Below are positions 44,763 through 56,473 of a stretch of DNA of 64,000 nucleotides, in pieces. Source of the stretch: Hemicordylus capensis (lineage: Eukaryota > Chordata > Lepidosauria > Squamata > Cordylidae). The translations under genes and the position numbers were made by a program. The stretch's first letter is position 1. Every line of letters starts with the position of its first letter. The stretch lies in the NCBI RefSeq assembly GCF_027244095.1, contig NC_069657.1, positions 144,394,857 to 144,458,856 of the forward strand, read 5' to 3'. Below the pieces are notes generated by a model. That model was not told where the DNA came from, searched no databases, and saw only the letters and a list, made by a program, of their open reading frames with translations.

Positions 44763-45050
44763 GGAGAGTAGTCTTGTGGTAGCAAGCATGACTTGTCCCC
44801 CTAGCTAAGCAGGGTCTGCCCTGGCTGCATATGGATGGGAGACTTGATGTGTGAGCACTGCAAGATATTCCCCTCAGGGGATGGAAGAGCAGAAGGTTCC
44901 ACGTTCCTTCCCTGGCTTCTCCAAGATAGCAGGGCTGAGAGAGATTCCTGCCTGCAACCTTGGAGAAGACGCTGCCAGTCTGTTTAGACAATACTGAGCT
45001 AGATAGACCAATGATCTGACTCTGTATATGGCAGCTTCCTATGTTCCTAC
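44763..45050 (+). mobile_element. 5S rRNA-derived SINE, copy 2
   Basis: GTGGTAGCAAGCATGACTTG, then TAGCTAAGCAGGGTCTGCCC and ATATGGATGGGAGACTTG, the 5S-like promoter segment. The body matches 31440-31747 to the same end, GCAGCTTCCTATGTTCC. It is inserted in the LINE at 42775-45185, producing the hybrid frame 44725-45183, which is not a gene. Confidence 0.85.
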
Positions 45051-45244
45051 ATGGAGCTGAGACGTTGTAGCTGTCCAACACCTTGCCCAAGAAGGTGAGC
45101 TTAGAAACTGGTTGAAAGTTATTTAAATCATCTGGGTCCAATGAGGACCTTTTAAGGAGGGGCCTATGGATCGCCTCCTTCAACTGAGGGGGGCTGTTAT
45201 ATGCTGTTAAATGCTGTTACATAGTGAAATGACACAATGACACA

Positions 45245-45620
45245 ATGACAATGACGGGCACTGCTGGTCTTAGACATGCTACTGAGGGGGACCTGCTATC
45301 ACTTTTCCCTGTGAGTCACCCAGGTGGAACATTATATTGTTATTCAAATAGGCCAACAGCGTGCAAACTGCTGTTCAGAAAAGAGATCTGGTTTCTGTCT
45401 GGTGGGTTTACACAGTATGTTACATAGAAAAGACAAGGATGTTTACTGTCAGAGCATACCTGAGATAGGAAGCACAAAGTGAACTGATGCTGGTTTGGAA
45501 AAGGCTCCATTAGAGAGTGAGTATTGAAGAGAGACTTGAAGGAGGAGAAAGAGTCAGCCAGATGGACAAAGGAAGTGAGGAATTACAGGATTAATAAAAT
45601 GGGAACACTTTGGGGAATTA
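45245..45620 (+). repeat. OR subfamily II duplicon flank, unit A continued
   Basis: Matches 51985-52330: GGGGACCTGCT(A/G)TC, CCCTGTGAG(T/G)CACCCAGGT, GGAAGCACAAAGTGAA, GACTTGAAGGAGGAGAAA, AATTACAGGATT(A/G)AT. Confidence 0.8.
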
Positions 45621-45950
45621 CAGAAATCATGACATAATGTCATTCCAGTGCATTACAGAGGGCTCAATGGTTTTCACCCCCACCCCCAACCCACCCCCAG
45701 AAATGTACTTGGAATGACATTATGTCATGACTTACATCATTCCACAGGGCATGACAGGGCAAAAAACAAACAAACAAACAAACAAACAAACAACAACAGT
45801 GAGCAGCAGGAGCTGGCTGCCAGGAAAGAGTTCCACTGTATTAAGTGCTACTGCTTCAACTACCAGTGTTTCAGTGGCTGTCTTTGGACATAATGCCTAA
45901 CTGGTGGCAGGGTCAGACTGGGGGCACTGAGAGGGTGGTGGAATGTATGT
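45621..45950. other. Unassigned stretch with (CAAA)n
   Basis: A CAAA tetranucleotide array at about 45765-45792. AATGACATTATGTCATGACTTA at 45712-45733 partly mirrors CATGACATAATGTCATTCCA at 45628-45647, giving a small inverted repeat. No gene seen. Confidence 0.45.
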
Positions 45951-47381
45951 TAGGGATGTGCGAACTGGTTCAAATTCGAACCAGGGTGGTCTGAAGGTTC
46001 GAATGCGAACTGAACCAGCCATCAGGTTTGAGCTGCAGGTTCGAATTCGAACTGAACCAGGGGGTGGTTCAATTTGAACTGGTTTGAACTGGTTAAAACC
46101 GGTTAGGACATCCAACAATTGGTAGGATGGTAGCTGGCACCCAGGGGTACCTGCCACCCAAACCCCAAAGCAATCGGACACTCATACGATTTTTCATGAA
46201 TTTTTGAAAATTATTTTTAATTTTTTCTCATAGGGTATAATGGGACTTGAACCAGGCCATTATACCTTATTGTGGAGAACCAATGGGTGCCAACAACCAC
46301 CCAAACCCTGAAGCAATCAGACAGTACTACTATTTTTTATGAATATTTGAAATATTTTCAATTATTTTTCTCATAGAGTATAATGGGACCAGAACCAGTC
46401 CATATCCCCTATTGTGGAGCACCTAGGGGCACAAAAGTGGGGTGAGTGGTAGACAGAAGGGGTGCCTACTACCCACAAAACCCCAAGGCAATTGGACACT
46501 CCTCTGATTATTGGTGAATTGTTAAAGTATTTTTGAATTCCTCATAGGGAATAATTAGGATTGCAGCAAATTTATAGCTTCACGTCGGGGGGAAAGGGGT
46601 GTCGTAGAGTGGAGTGTGGTGGGTGGTAGTTCCTAGGGTGGGCAAGGAAGCTATCAGAATTATTTGAAAGGAATTGGGCAAAGGGCTGGTTTTAAAGTGA
46701 TTTTTGAAGTTTAAGGTTTTTCTCCATAAAGAAGCATGGAGGTGTCAGCAAATGTATAGCTTTACTTTGGGGGCAAAGGGGTGGCCTAGAGCAGAGTGTG
46801 GTGGGTGGTAGTGCCCAAGGGGGACCAGGAAGCTATCAGAATTATTTGAAAGGAATTGGGCAAAGGGCTGATTTTTAAGTGATTTTTGAAGTTTATGTGT
46901 CTTTAAGGTTAGCAATGAGAGTGGATTCATAGTTTGTCATTGAAAATCTTATATGCTACCAAATAATCTACACTCAGAACACTTCAGAAACAAACCCAGC
47001 ACGCCATGGGTGCCAAACACCCCATGTGGGTGCTTGGCACCCTCTTTGCACTAGACCACCACTCACTCTGGGCCACCCCAGCACCCCCCAAGTGGCTTTA
47101 AGGTTTTTCTCCATAGGGAAGAATGGAGGTTTCAGCAGCCCCATAACTGCACTTGGGGGGGTGCTGGGGTGGCCCAGAGCAAGGGTGCTTTGGGGTTTGG
47201 GTGGCAGGTACCCCTGGGTGCCAGCTACCATCCTACCAATTTTTGGGTGTCTGAACCAGTTCGAATTCAAACCAGACCAGGGGGAGGTTCAAGCAAAACC
47301 AAAACCGAACCACCCCCTCCTGGTTCGAACCTGGTTTGAATTCGAACTGAACCGGGCAAACCGGTTTTGTGCACATCCCTA
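45951..47381. mobile_element. hAT-like foldback element, long class, perfect TSD
   Basis: TAGGGATGTGCGAACTGGTT to GGTTTTGTGCACATCCCTA, flanked by atgtatgt at 45943-45950 and 47382-47389. The outer arms pair (GGTTCGAATTCGAACTGAAC near 46039 with GGTTTGAATTCGAACTGAAC near 47333). Internal units with TTTTCTC(A/C)ATAGGG(T/A)A and GGAATTGGGCAAAGGGCTG recur at about 46200, 46340, 46530, 46670 and 46850, and inverted near 47110. Non-coding. Confidence 0.92.
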
Positions 47382-48255
47382 ATGTATGTGGGGAGGGCGC
47401 CAGGTTTTGAGCAGAAAGGATATTCAAGGGTGGGAGTTGGGGCGCAGGGGCACCGCGTGGGTAAGGCGCACTGGGAATATGCCCTCTTGCCTTATGGGCC
47501 AGTCCGAGCCTGATGGAGGCAATTATGCCAGAGGATCCAGTGTGTGGTTGTCGAATGCATGAACCCATGGCTTCATCAACCATGAACTGCCCTGAGCCAT
47601 TTTGGAAGGGTGGAATATAAATCTAATAAACAAATAAATAACCAAGTGCGGTTCGGTTTTCGAACCCAAACCTGAATTCAAACCTTCAGGTTTCGGCATG
47701 GCGGGGGGAATGGGGGCAAACTGTGGGTCTGTTTAACCCACAGTTTGCTGTTATGTGCGAAGGTCGCCAAATACTTAAACCAGGGACATAGCTGTAATTG
47801 AACAAGAGGGGATGGTCACTGAGGAAGGACCACGCACCCATGGCACCCATGGCACTGCCCATGTGCGCCAGAAATGAATGCCATCTGGAGCTTTTTTGAG
47901 CATATTGAACAGCTTGAATTGAGTAGGTGACTGTTGTGAAATCTGAGGGCAACAACAGGCAAATGTGCCAGACCGTGCCAGTGGCAAATCAAGCATGGGC
48001 TCAATGGCCCACAGCTCCTCTTCACTCCAATGGGTCCTTTGGGTTGATCCTAGGCCCTTGTAATTCCTCTACCCTCCCATATCCTGGAGAGGAAAAGCAG
48101 GATGAGGCAAGGCCTTTGGCAGAGCCTCCTACCATCTGGAATGAAGGAGTCAGCAACAGCCATGGCTGAAACTGAACCACTGGAGGAGCCAGCCAAATGC
48201 CAGCCTGTGTCCCACACCACCGGCGGCCCCACCAGTGATGTCCCGTGTGTGTGGC
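47382..48255. other. Unassigned stretch with LINE tail
   Basis: At 47575-47640 a LINE 3' tail (GAACTGCCCTGAGCCATTTT, then (AAATAAAT)). The rest is unassigned; overlapping frames at 47686-48169 have no family signature. Confidence 0.45.
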
Positions 48256-48560
<305 letters not shown>

Positions 48561-48564
48561 TGGC

Positions 48565-48990
48565 ATCATGAGCATGTGGGCATTTCCATGCTCTGGGGAG
48601 CCCCGAGAGAGCTTTCCCGACCTCATTTCCAGGCCAGCAGTGTTTGCTGCCTGCATGCATTTATTTCCCTGCCTTTCCTTTGCTGGAGGGAGAGGAAGGG
48701 AAATAAACGCTGCCAGCCAGCAAGTGAAATGAGCTCAGGAAAGCTCACTCAGGGCTTTCTAGAGCCTGGGCATACCCACATGCATGTGATGTCATGTTCA
48801 AAAGGGGGGTGCCCAGACTCCGGAAAGCCCCAAGCGAGCTCTCCTGAGCTCTTTTCCAGCCAGCACTTGCTGGCTGGCAGCATTTATTTAGACATAAATG
48901 TATCCAGGCAGCAAATGATGCCTGCCTGGAAATGAGATTGGGAGGACTGGTGTGGGCCCTCTGGTGATTGGGCCACACCACCTTTGCATG
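48565..48990. repeat. Partly palindromic repeat block
   Basis: Two related units (GGGGAGCCCCGAGAGAGCTTTC near 48595, GGAAAGCCCCAAGCGAGCTC near 48821) and an inverted one (GAGCTCAGGAAAGCTCACTC near 48730). TTGCTGCCTGCATGCATTTA also recurs in inverted form near 48905. Non-coding dispersed repeat of unknown class. Confidence 0.5.
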
Positions 48991-49654
48991 TTATGTTGCG
49001 CAACGGGGGCTCCAACAGCCCTTTTCATTGGTGGCCCTGGTTCTTTGAACCCTGTCACTCAATGGTGACTCCTCCGCTGGTCGGAACACTGAGTAACACC
49101 CCCCCACACACACACTTTCCAGCACAAACTGTATGCTTATCCCAGGCAGGCTCAGGACCTTTGCAGATGCAAATTGGCATTAACAGAGACCAGACAGAAA
49201 AAGACAGTTGGCAATGGAAAGTGAGAGGTTTGGCAACAGTGTCCCTCTCCCATACAGAATCCACCCCAATGAAAGCCCAGATATGTGCGCAGTGTGTTGA
49301 TGAGTGCTAGAGATTCCCAAGCCTGCAAATCTCTGAGCTGAAATCACGACCTTTTAGGCCCCTAGTCTATCAAAATTACCCGTGTTTATGATTTGGTTTG
49401 CTACTATTACAAATAGGTATCTATTCTATTGATTCCCCAAATGAGATTGTATATTTTGATTGCTTCATAATAAATGTGCAGTACTTTGCATCAGAAGCTT
49501 GTTGTCTCCCTATTGTATCATTCTCATGTCTGCACCCAGGTTAGCCTTTGCTGCCAAGTTGCCATACATGTTGTTATAGCACAGCAACAGCAACTAATTC
49601 TTTGCCTGCTGTCTGATAGGCAATGGGACAGTGCCGGGGGGTGGGGCTAGTGGT
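48991..49654. other. Unassigned stretch
   Basis: No recognised gene or transposon. Confidence 0.4.
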
Positions 49655-50038
49655 GTACCACAGGGGAGGAGAGACTAGGGCCAAGCCTTGCCCCTGATGC
49701 CAGGCCTGGTAAGAAGGCACATGATACAGCAACCATGGTGGATATAAGAATATCTGGGTCTGGTCAATGCCTGCACAAAAGCCTACCTGGGAATCTTGTT
49801 TACACAACTGTGAGTTCCATGGCAGAAAGTTGCAGTATACATTTATTTCATTTATTTATTTATTACAGCTATAAACCACCCCATCCAAAGGTTCTAGGCG
49901 GTGTACAACGTTTAATTAATTTATTAGTAAATGGATAAGTCTGTGACTCTAACGACATGATACTGTCAACCCAAACAATTATCAGCATATTTTATTCATT
50001 TATGTAACTTTCTTTCTTTCTTTTTTTACTCCCAACAG
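49655..50038 (+). other. OR subfamily II 5' flank
   Basis: Conserved between the intact gene at 50052 and the pseudogene at 53929: CATGATACAGCAACCATG, ACAACTGTGAGTTCCATGGC, GATACTGTCAACCCA and TATGTAACTTTCTTTC match at 53690-53915. A LINE tail (about 49840-49925, TTTATTTATTTATTACAGCT, CTAGGCGGTGTACAACG) is present only here. Confidence 0.75.
50012..50038 (+). promoter_or_regulatory. 3' splice acceptor before OR coding exon
   Basis: A polypyrimidine tract of repeated CTTT units, then ACTCCCAACAG, ends in AG 13 bases before the ATG at 50052. It is identical in position at 53915 before the pseudogene. Confidence 0.75.
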
Positions 50039-50051
50039 GTAGATCAGATTC

Positions 50052-50987
50052 ATGGAAATGTCTCTCTGCAATCACTCCAGAGTCTCTGAGTTCATTCTTT
50101 TGGGGATCACAAACCGGGCAGATCTAAAACTGCCTTTATTCGTTTTATTTCTACTTATCTATCTTGTCACCCTGGTGGCCAATCTGGGGATGATCCTTTT
50201 AATCAGTTTTGACTCACAACTTCACACTCCCATGTATTTCTTTCTAAGTAACTTGGCTTTTGTGGATCTCAATTATTCCTCAGCCATTACTCCGAAAATA
50301 TTGGTGGATCTTTTAGCAGAGAGCAAAACCATTGGGTTTGCTGGCTGTGCAATTCAAATGTTTGTGTTTGTTATATGTGGGAGTACTGAATGCCTCCTAT
50401 TGGCTGTGATGGCATATGACCGCTATGCAGCCATCTGTAATCCTCTCCATTACACTGTCATAATGTCAGGGAAAAAGTGTTCCTGGCTGGTAGCTAGTTC
50501 ATATGTCCTTGGAATTTTGTATGCAGTTTTACACACTGGATTCACATTTACTCTATCCTTTTGTGGGCCAAATGTGATCAATCATTACTATTGTGATATT
50601 CCCCCTCTCTTACAACTGTCTTGTTCTGACACCCACACCAATGAGAAAGTGATTTTTACACAAGTTAGTATAAATTGTGTAGGTACTACAATGATCATCT
50701 CAATCTCTTATGTTTCTATCTTGGCCGCCATCGTGAAAATCCAGTCTGCTACAAGTAGACGAAAGGCTTTTTCCACTTGTACGTCCCACCTGACAATTGT
50801 TAGTTTATTCTATGGGACAATTTTCTTTATGTATTTGCGGCCCAGCTCCACCTATACTTTGGAACAAGACAAAGTGGCTTCTTTGTTCTACACTGTTGTG
50901 ATCCCCATGTTGAATCCTCTCATCTACAGCCTGAGAAACCAAGATGTGAAGGAGGCTTTTAGAAGAATTCTTAAGAATGTATTTTAA
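50052..50987 (+). CDS. Olfactory receptor, class II, OR5/8-like (subfamily II, intact)
   Basis: A 311-residue seven-transmembrane odorant receptor. Landmarks: N7-H-S glycosylation site, PMYFFL at 60-65, C99, [10 protein letters not shown] at 120-129, loop-2 cysteines C171, C181 and C191, SY at 219-220, [10 protein letters not shown] at 238-247, and [12 protein letters not shown] at 285-296. The usual TM1 G-N pair is A-N here (43-44), an uncommon change at a position that helps helix packing. The frame is clean, the start follows a good splice acceptor by 13 bases, and AATAAA lies 23 bases after the stop (51010-51015). More than 90 percent identical by eye to the pseudogene at 53929. Likely functional; ligand unknown. 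Confidence 0.95.
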   Translation: MEMSLCNHSRVSEFILLGITNRADLKLPLFVLFLLIYLVTLVANLGMILLISFDSQLHTPMYFFLSNLAFVDLNYSSAITPKILVDLLAESKTIGFAGCAIQMFVFVICGSTECLLLAVMAYDRYAAICNPLHYTVIMSGKKCSWLVASSYVLGILYAVLHTGFTFTLSFCGPNVINHYYCDIPPLLQLSCSDTHTNEKVIFTQVSINCVGTTMIISISYVSILAAIVKIQSATSRRKAFSTCTSHLTIVSLFYGTIFFMYLRPSSTYTLEQDKVASLFYTVVIPMLNPLIYSLRNQDVKEAFRRILKNVF

Positions 50988-51009
50988 TTCTCCAAAAGGA
51001 TTATAGTAT

Positions 51010-51015
51010 AATAAA
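51010..51015 (+). terminator. Polyadenylation signal AATAAA after OR
   Basis: Canonical hexamer shortly after the stop codon; the pseudogene copy keeps the same hexamer at 55397-55402. Confidence 0.45.
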
Positions 51016-51099
51016 CACATATGACAATGAGCAAAATATTTTCATTTCTATTTTCTGTAACATAGTCATATAGAGCCAGCAGAAATCAGGTTAACCAGG

Positions 51100-51417
51100 A
51101 AGTACCAATTAAAAGCTTGCTTGAAGAAGAAAGCCTTGGCCTGGTGTGTAAACATATGCACTGTTATGTGGATCTCCCTAGTATGGGCATTCCACAGATG
51201 GGAGGGGCACTACCAAGAAGGCTCTCTACCTGGTAAGCATCCATTAAAACCTTGTGGGTAGTGACACCAAAAGGAATCTCTAAAGATGACCGTAAAGAAC
51301 AGGCGGGAACATATCAGAGAACGCACTCTGACATATCACATATCAGAGAAGGCACCCTTTCATGTAGGCTGATCCTAAGCCATTTAGGGCTTTAAAGGTC
51401 AGCACCAACAGTTTGAA
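51100..51417 (-). mobile_element. L2/CR1-like LINE 3' region fragment
   Basis: Antisense tract: CCTAGTATGGGCATTCCACA, CTAAGCCATTTAGGGCTTTA and GTCAGCACCAACAGTTTGAA are the reverse complement of the LINE C-terminal and 3' sequences seen at 43560-43790. It abuts duplicon unit B. Confidence 0.6.
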
Positions 51418-51418
51418 T

Positions 51419-52340
51419 GTACAGGTATGAAATAGCCCTAAATATATTAAAATATTACTATTATGAATTTACCTGGATTACCTGTTATCCAATTTACCTG
51501 GATTTAATACAGCACCTGCAGCATGCAAAAGAAGTATTCTTAAGGGAAGATAAGCTTCAGGGAACAAGTCTCAAAGGTATGAGCCGCTGCTCTGAATCTC
51601 AACCATGCTGATGATTCATCTCACAGGTAAGCCAGTTATTAACCAGTTCTAAATATGGGATTTTGGAGGCAAGAATTAGGAATTACTGTCATTATTCTTA
51701 GTCTCATTCTCATTCTCATTCACATTCCTAATAGCAGTAGTACATTTATCTACTGCCTTTTTGCCAAAGCACTCAAGACAGTTTAAAGCGGAAATTAATA
51801 GCTTACAGTCTAAGAGAAATGATAACAATAGAAATAGGAACATGGAGGGAAGAGACAATAGGCCCATGTAGATACAAACTCTTAAATATTGTCAAATATT
51901 GGAGTTATATAATGAGAGGTGAGATGGGCACTATTTAAGGCAGTTTAGGGTGGTGGGCAGAAGCCAAAATGGGAACAGGTCTTAGCCAGGCTCCTGAAGG
52001 GGACCTGCTGTCTCACCTTTCCCTGTGAGGCACCCAGGTCAAACATTCCAATCTTATCATGAAGACAGAACACTAACAGTGTGTTAACTGCTTTTCAGAA
52101 AAGGGAAGTTATCTGGTTTCCACCTGGAGGGCTTACACGGTATATTACACGGAGAAGACAAGAGTGGGGGAGATTGTGAGAGGACAGTGGGTATGGGAAG
52201 CACAAAGTGAAATAATCTTTGTTAGAGAGGTGGTGTTGAGGGGGGACTTGAAGGAGGAGAAAAATTAGCTAGATGAACAAAGCAAGTGAGGGAATTACAG
52301 GATTGATCACACAGGAACACATCAGGGGATGATGTACCTC
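51419..52340 (+). repeat. OR subfamily II duplicon flank, unit B
   Basis: Colinear with 42265-42745 plus 45245-45620, without the L2/CR1-like LINE, which therefore inserted into unit A after (or was lost from B since) the duplication. It lies between the intact OR and the pseudogene. Confidence 0.8.
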
Positions 52341-53639
52341 AGGGCATAACTTCACTCCAGGTGCATTCTGGGGGTGGCATGGGGGATGTAGCCAGGGCTG
52401 TCCTTAGAGAGCCCTGGTGGGGTGCGAGGCCTGGGGCAAAGCAGCCAGTGCAGGGCCCCCTTCCAGTTAATTCTAATGGGGGTTAAAAGAGTGGGGCCCA
52501 GGGCAGTCTCCCTGCCTGCCATGCCCTAAGGACAGCCCTGAATGTAGCGGGTACAGTGTCTGTACCAGAGAGTAGGGATGTGTAAATTGAACACAGGCTA
52601 AGCCAGTGGAAGGCAACATGGACACTGCAGCTGTTTTGAACTACGTCACCCATCAGTTGTGGCTGGGGATAATGGGCGTTGTAGGTCAACAACAGCTGAA
52701 GTGCCAATGTTGCCTATTTCTGGCCTAAGCAGTTCACTTCTTTCCACATTTGCTACAAGAAATCATGGAAGAATTTTGTTTGGCAATAGAATTTTCTGAT
52801 GGACATTTGGCACTTTAAAAGAAACTGATTTCCTGATACAGCCCCACTTTTGTTACTGTTTGTCTAATTGTTGATCGTCTTTGAATATTACAATGCAGCA
52901 ATAAATTTTGACATGTGGACATATGAGGTCCTTTACAACAACAACAAAAATATTTATATACTACTTTTCAACAAAAGTTTTACACATTCAGTGAACACAT
53001 GGTGGGTGGACGTGGGATCATCTTTGCTCTTCATGCTGCTGGCCTCCACAAGTTCAGCTGAAGGTGGACATAGAGCCCATACATGTACAACAGAATGTGC
53101 AGAGGCAGGCTGTGCCTGTATGATCAGGGACCCTGCAAAAGGAAGAGACTGCACCTATATGTATACACTTGTACTGTATACTCTGAGAAGTCAAACAGTG
53201 GAATGTTATGGAATGAAGTCTAAAGGACAAAGAAACTACAAAGAAGTAGAGTCTGTTTCAAGATTAGAATGAAGGGTGGTATATAAATATAAATATGATT
53301 AAAGGAAGGATTGCTTACAACATGAAACAAACTCTGTGCTTTACCAACAAATGCTACATTTTATACAAGTAAAGGTTTTCCAGAGCTCTTCTCAGGTCAG
53401 AGAAGATTTCCCAGGAAGCACAACATATCCAGCCTAAATCTAGTGGCTCTTTCTCCTGTTGACATAGTAGCCCCATTCAGACCTTTAAAATTGCACCACT
53501 GTAACCATTTACAGTATTGATTGATCCAGTCTTGCAATCATGGAAGTGCCCACCATCATGCGTGCCTACCATCATTCTTAGGACACTTCCCTATTCAGAC
53601 AAACCCCTCTGTAAGCATGAGTGCTGTGGAACACTGCTG
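52341..53639. other. Unassigned stretch
   Basis: No gene recognised. A short LINE-tail-like GGGTGGTATATAAATATAAA lies at 53273-53292. The 134-residue frame 52868-53272 has no family signature. Confidence 0.4.
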
Positions 53640-53928
53640 ATTGAAAGGGAGGGGTGGGAGGAGAGCAGGTCCAAACCATGTATGAAGGCGCATGATGCAG
53701 CAACCATGTTGAGTCTCAGATCTGGACCTGGTCAGTACCTGCACAGAAGCATGACTGGAAATCCCATGCAGACAACTGTGAGTTCCATGGCAGAAAAAAA
53801 TTAATAAATCAATGATCAATCAATCAATCAATGAGGCTTAAGATGTGATACTGTCAACCCAGATAATTATCAGCATGTTTTATGTAACTTTCTTTCTTTT
53901 TTTTACTCCCAACAGGTAGATCAGATTC

Positions 53929-55380
53929 ATGGAAATGTCTCTCTGCAATCACTCCAGAGTCTCTGAGTTCATTCTTTTGGGGATCACAAACCAGGCAGAT
54001 CTAAAACTGTCTTTATTCGTTTTATTTCTGTTTATCTATCTTGTCACCCTGGTGGCCAATCTGGGGATGATCCTTTTAATAGAGATGTGCATGGGTTCGG
54101 ACTGGTCCGGACCGGCACGGGGGGGGGGTCTACCTTTAAGGGCGGGGGGGTAGAACTTAACCCTCCCGCCACTCTTCCCCCTCTGGCGCTGCATTTAAAA
54201 TTGAAGTTTTCGGGGCAGCAGCGTTCCTCCCTGCCGCCCCTGCCCCCGTTGTTGCCCGGAAGAAGCTGTAATAGAAGCATGCATGCGCGCGGTGCATGCA
54301 CACCTGTCATCGCCATGTGCGGGCACAGGCGACAAGCGCACACGCCTATTACAGCTTCTTCCGGGCAACGACGGGGGCAAGGACTGCAGGGAGGAATGCT
54401 GCCGCCCCAAAAACTTCAATTTTAAATGCAGCACCGGAGGGGGAAGAGTGGCGTGAGGGGTAAGTTCTACCCCCCCACCCTTAAAGGTAGACCCCCCCCT
54501 CGGTGCCAGACCGCCGGACCGGTCCATTTCCGAACCGGTTCGGAGGCCTCCAACATGGCCTCCGAACTGGTTCGTGCACAACCCTACCTTTTAATTAGTT
54601 TTTACTCACAACTTCACACTCCCATGTATTTCTTTCTAAGTAACTTGGCTTTTGTAGATCTCAATTATTCCTCAGCCATTACTCCGAAAATATTGGTGGA
54701 TCTTTTAGCAGAGAGCAAAACCATTGGGTTTGCTGGCTGTGCAATTCAAATGTTTGTGTTTGTTATATGTGGGAGTACTGAATGCCTCCTATTGGCTGTG
54801 ATGGCATATGACCGCTATGCAGCCATCTGTAATCCTCTCAATTACACTGTCATAATGTCAGGAGAAAAGTGTTTCTGGCTGGTAGCAAATTCATATGTCC
54901 TTGGAATTTTGTATGCAGTTTTACACACTGGATTCACATTTACTCTATCCTTTTGTGGGCCAAATGTGATCAATCAGTACTACTGTGATATTCCCCCTCT
55001 CTTACAACTGTCTTGTTCTGATACACACAGCAATGAGAAAGTGATATTTGCACAAGTTAGTATAAATTGTGTAGGTAGTACAGTAATAATCTTAACCTCT
55101 TATGTTTGAATCCTGATCACCATCTTGAAAATCCGTTCTGCTACAAGTCAGTGCAAGGCCTTTTCCACTTTTATTTGCCACCTGACAGTTGTCAGTTTAT
55201 TCTATGGGACAGTTTTCTTTATATATTTGCTTCCCAGTTCCATGTATTCTTTGGAACAAGACAAAGTGGTTTCTTTGTTCTACACTGTTGTGATCCCCAT
55301 GTTGAATCCTCTCATCTACAGCCTGAGAAACCAATATGTGTAGGAGGCTTTGAGGAAAGTTTTCAAGAATGTATATCAAT
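53929..55380 (+). pseudogene. Olfactory receptor pseudogene (subfamily II) split by a hAT insertion
   Basis: Paralogue of 50052-50987 with the same leader, splice acceptor (AG at 53914-53915) and N-terminus. After 50 codons, in TM1, a 507-bp hAT-like element plus its 8-bp duplication interrupts the gene; receptor sequence resumes at 54595 and runs through [10 protein letters not shown] and [12 protein letters not shown]. Further damage: TCT to TGA at 55107-55109 at the TM5 end, AAG to TAG at 55341-55343 in the C-tail, and [10 protein letters not shown] altered to [10 protein letters not shown]. The insertion also shifts phase (515 bp added). The long frame 54426-55109 starts inside the transposon and is not a functional gene. 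High identity to the intact copy points to recent duplication and recent loss. Confidence 0.95.
54080..54586. mobile_element. hAT-like non-autonomous element, compact class, inside OR pseudogene
   Basis: TAGAGATGTGCATGGGTTCG to GGTTCGTGCACAACCCTA, flanked by ccttttaa at 54072-54079 and 54587-54594; the intact paralogue has this site once (50195-50202). Foldback: GGAGGGGGAAGAGTGGCG on the right pairs with the CGCCACTCTTCCCCCTC-like tract on the left, and GCAGCGTTCCTCCCTGC with GCAGGGAGGAATGCTGC. Close relative of 40208-40875. Confidence 0.95.
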
Positions 55381-56470
55381 TTTTAAAAAACCTAATAATA
55401 AACATAGGTAATAATCTGCAAAATTCAAAGTGTAGGTGTTGATCGTTAAAGCGCTAAATGGCTTAGGACCAATCTACCTGATGGAGTGTGGACTTGCATG
55501 TGGACACTCCAATCCATAGTGAGGGAGGGTCTGTGCATCCTAAGCACTGCATCAGAACAGCTGTGACTGACTCCCATTGAGAATAATGGAAAATTTTCAC
55601 AGCTGCTTTCGTGCTGCACGTAGGATGTATGGTGCTTCCCCTGCCACTGGCGTCCACCTACTGATGAGTCCCACACAGTCAGTGAGATCTCATCCCTCTG
55701 ACTGGCTGGCTGTACGGTATGTAAGCCAGTTTATCCTGATTTCAATAAAGCCTTTAACAGCATCTCCTATGATACCCAGTTTGAAAAGATGGTTAAATGC
55801 AGGCTAGATGATTGTATGGTGAATTGGATTGATTACTAGTAGGACAACTGTATCCAATGGATTCTCAACCAATGGCACCATTGCAACTTGGAGACCACAT
55901 TCTAATCTGCTGTGAGCAGAGCAGGCTGATGAGCTACAGATGCTTTCTGAATACTTGCTTCCCCATCTGTCAGGAAAGGGGCACAAAAGTGACAGGTGTG
56001 GGCCCTTGGTTGGATCCTGCTCCTGGAAAGCTGAAGCTGAAATAATCCAACTGAAGCTACAAGCCCAATTGAAATCAGAGCCATTGACCAACTGAAATAA
56101 GAGCCATTGGCTGACATGATGGGGGAAATTACTCAAAATAATCCTAATGAAATTTAAAGGACAAGTTAGGCACTATTTATCTTGTCCTTTTATTTCAGTG
56201 GCAACATATGAGTAATTTTCTGCATCATGGCAGCCACTATGTGTGAAAACAGTCTTAGATATTTAGCATGGCGTAACTGCTTTCATTTGGTGAAGTCATT
56301 AACTCTGTTCATATGTGATGTTTGCACATACAGTGGTACACTTTCTATCCATACCCTCCATTTGCGAGGCTCTGAACTAAGTGTCTCTTTTCAAGTGAGC
56401 AAATGTACAGTCATTCATACAAATACGTGTACGAGTGTACAGAGATCGGTATGCATGTACGGTGTAATGT
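55381..56470. other. Unassigned stretch with CR1-like RT remnant
   Basis: At about 55725-55900 the plus strand reads YPDFNKAFNSISYDTQFEKM, a decayed CR1-like reverse-transcriptase block. An inverted pair GGCTCTGATTTCAATTGGGC-like / CAATTGAAATCAGAGCC occurs near 56068-56086. Otherwise unassigned. Confidence 0.45.
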
Positions 56471-56473
56471 CAT

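Larger units (their letters stand above)
42775..45185 (-). mobile_element. L2/CR1-like LINE, 5' truncated, with two nested insertions
   Basis: The minus-strand RT frame 44208-44789 has the blocks QSSFQQKTETALVIL, LLILLDLSKAFDAIDH, GVPQGSILSPMLFNIY and QYADENQLYLSF (catalytic box YADE instead of YADD). The C-terminal part at 43536-44039 has DYCNALYVGLSLKIVQKLQL, VTPFLRQLHWSPV and FSVVAPQLWNALS. The 3' terminus is at about 42775-42835. A LINE fragment (42834-43324) and a 5S-derived SINE (44763-45050) sit inside. Stops are rare in the RT part, so it is moderately young but dead. Confidence 0.85.

Noticed and set aside
44763-45050. Possible 5S rRNA gene
   Set aside because: Only part of the 5S-like region is present, fused to a non-ribosomal body repeated at 31440; it is a SINE.
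44725-45183. 152-codon minus-strand frame
   Set aside because: It is a hybrid of LINE coding and the inserted SINE read backwards.
54426-55109. 227-codon frame that looks like a complete shorter OR
   Set aside because: The first part is transposon sequence; the receptor part starts after TM1 and ends at a TGA in TM5.
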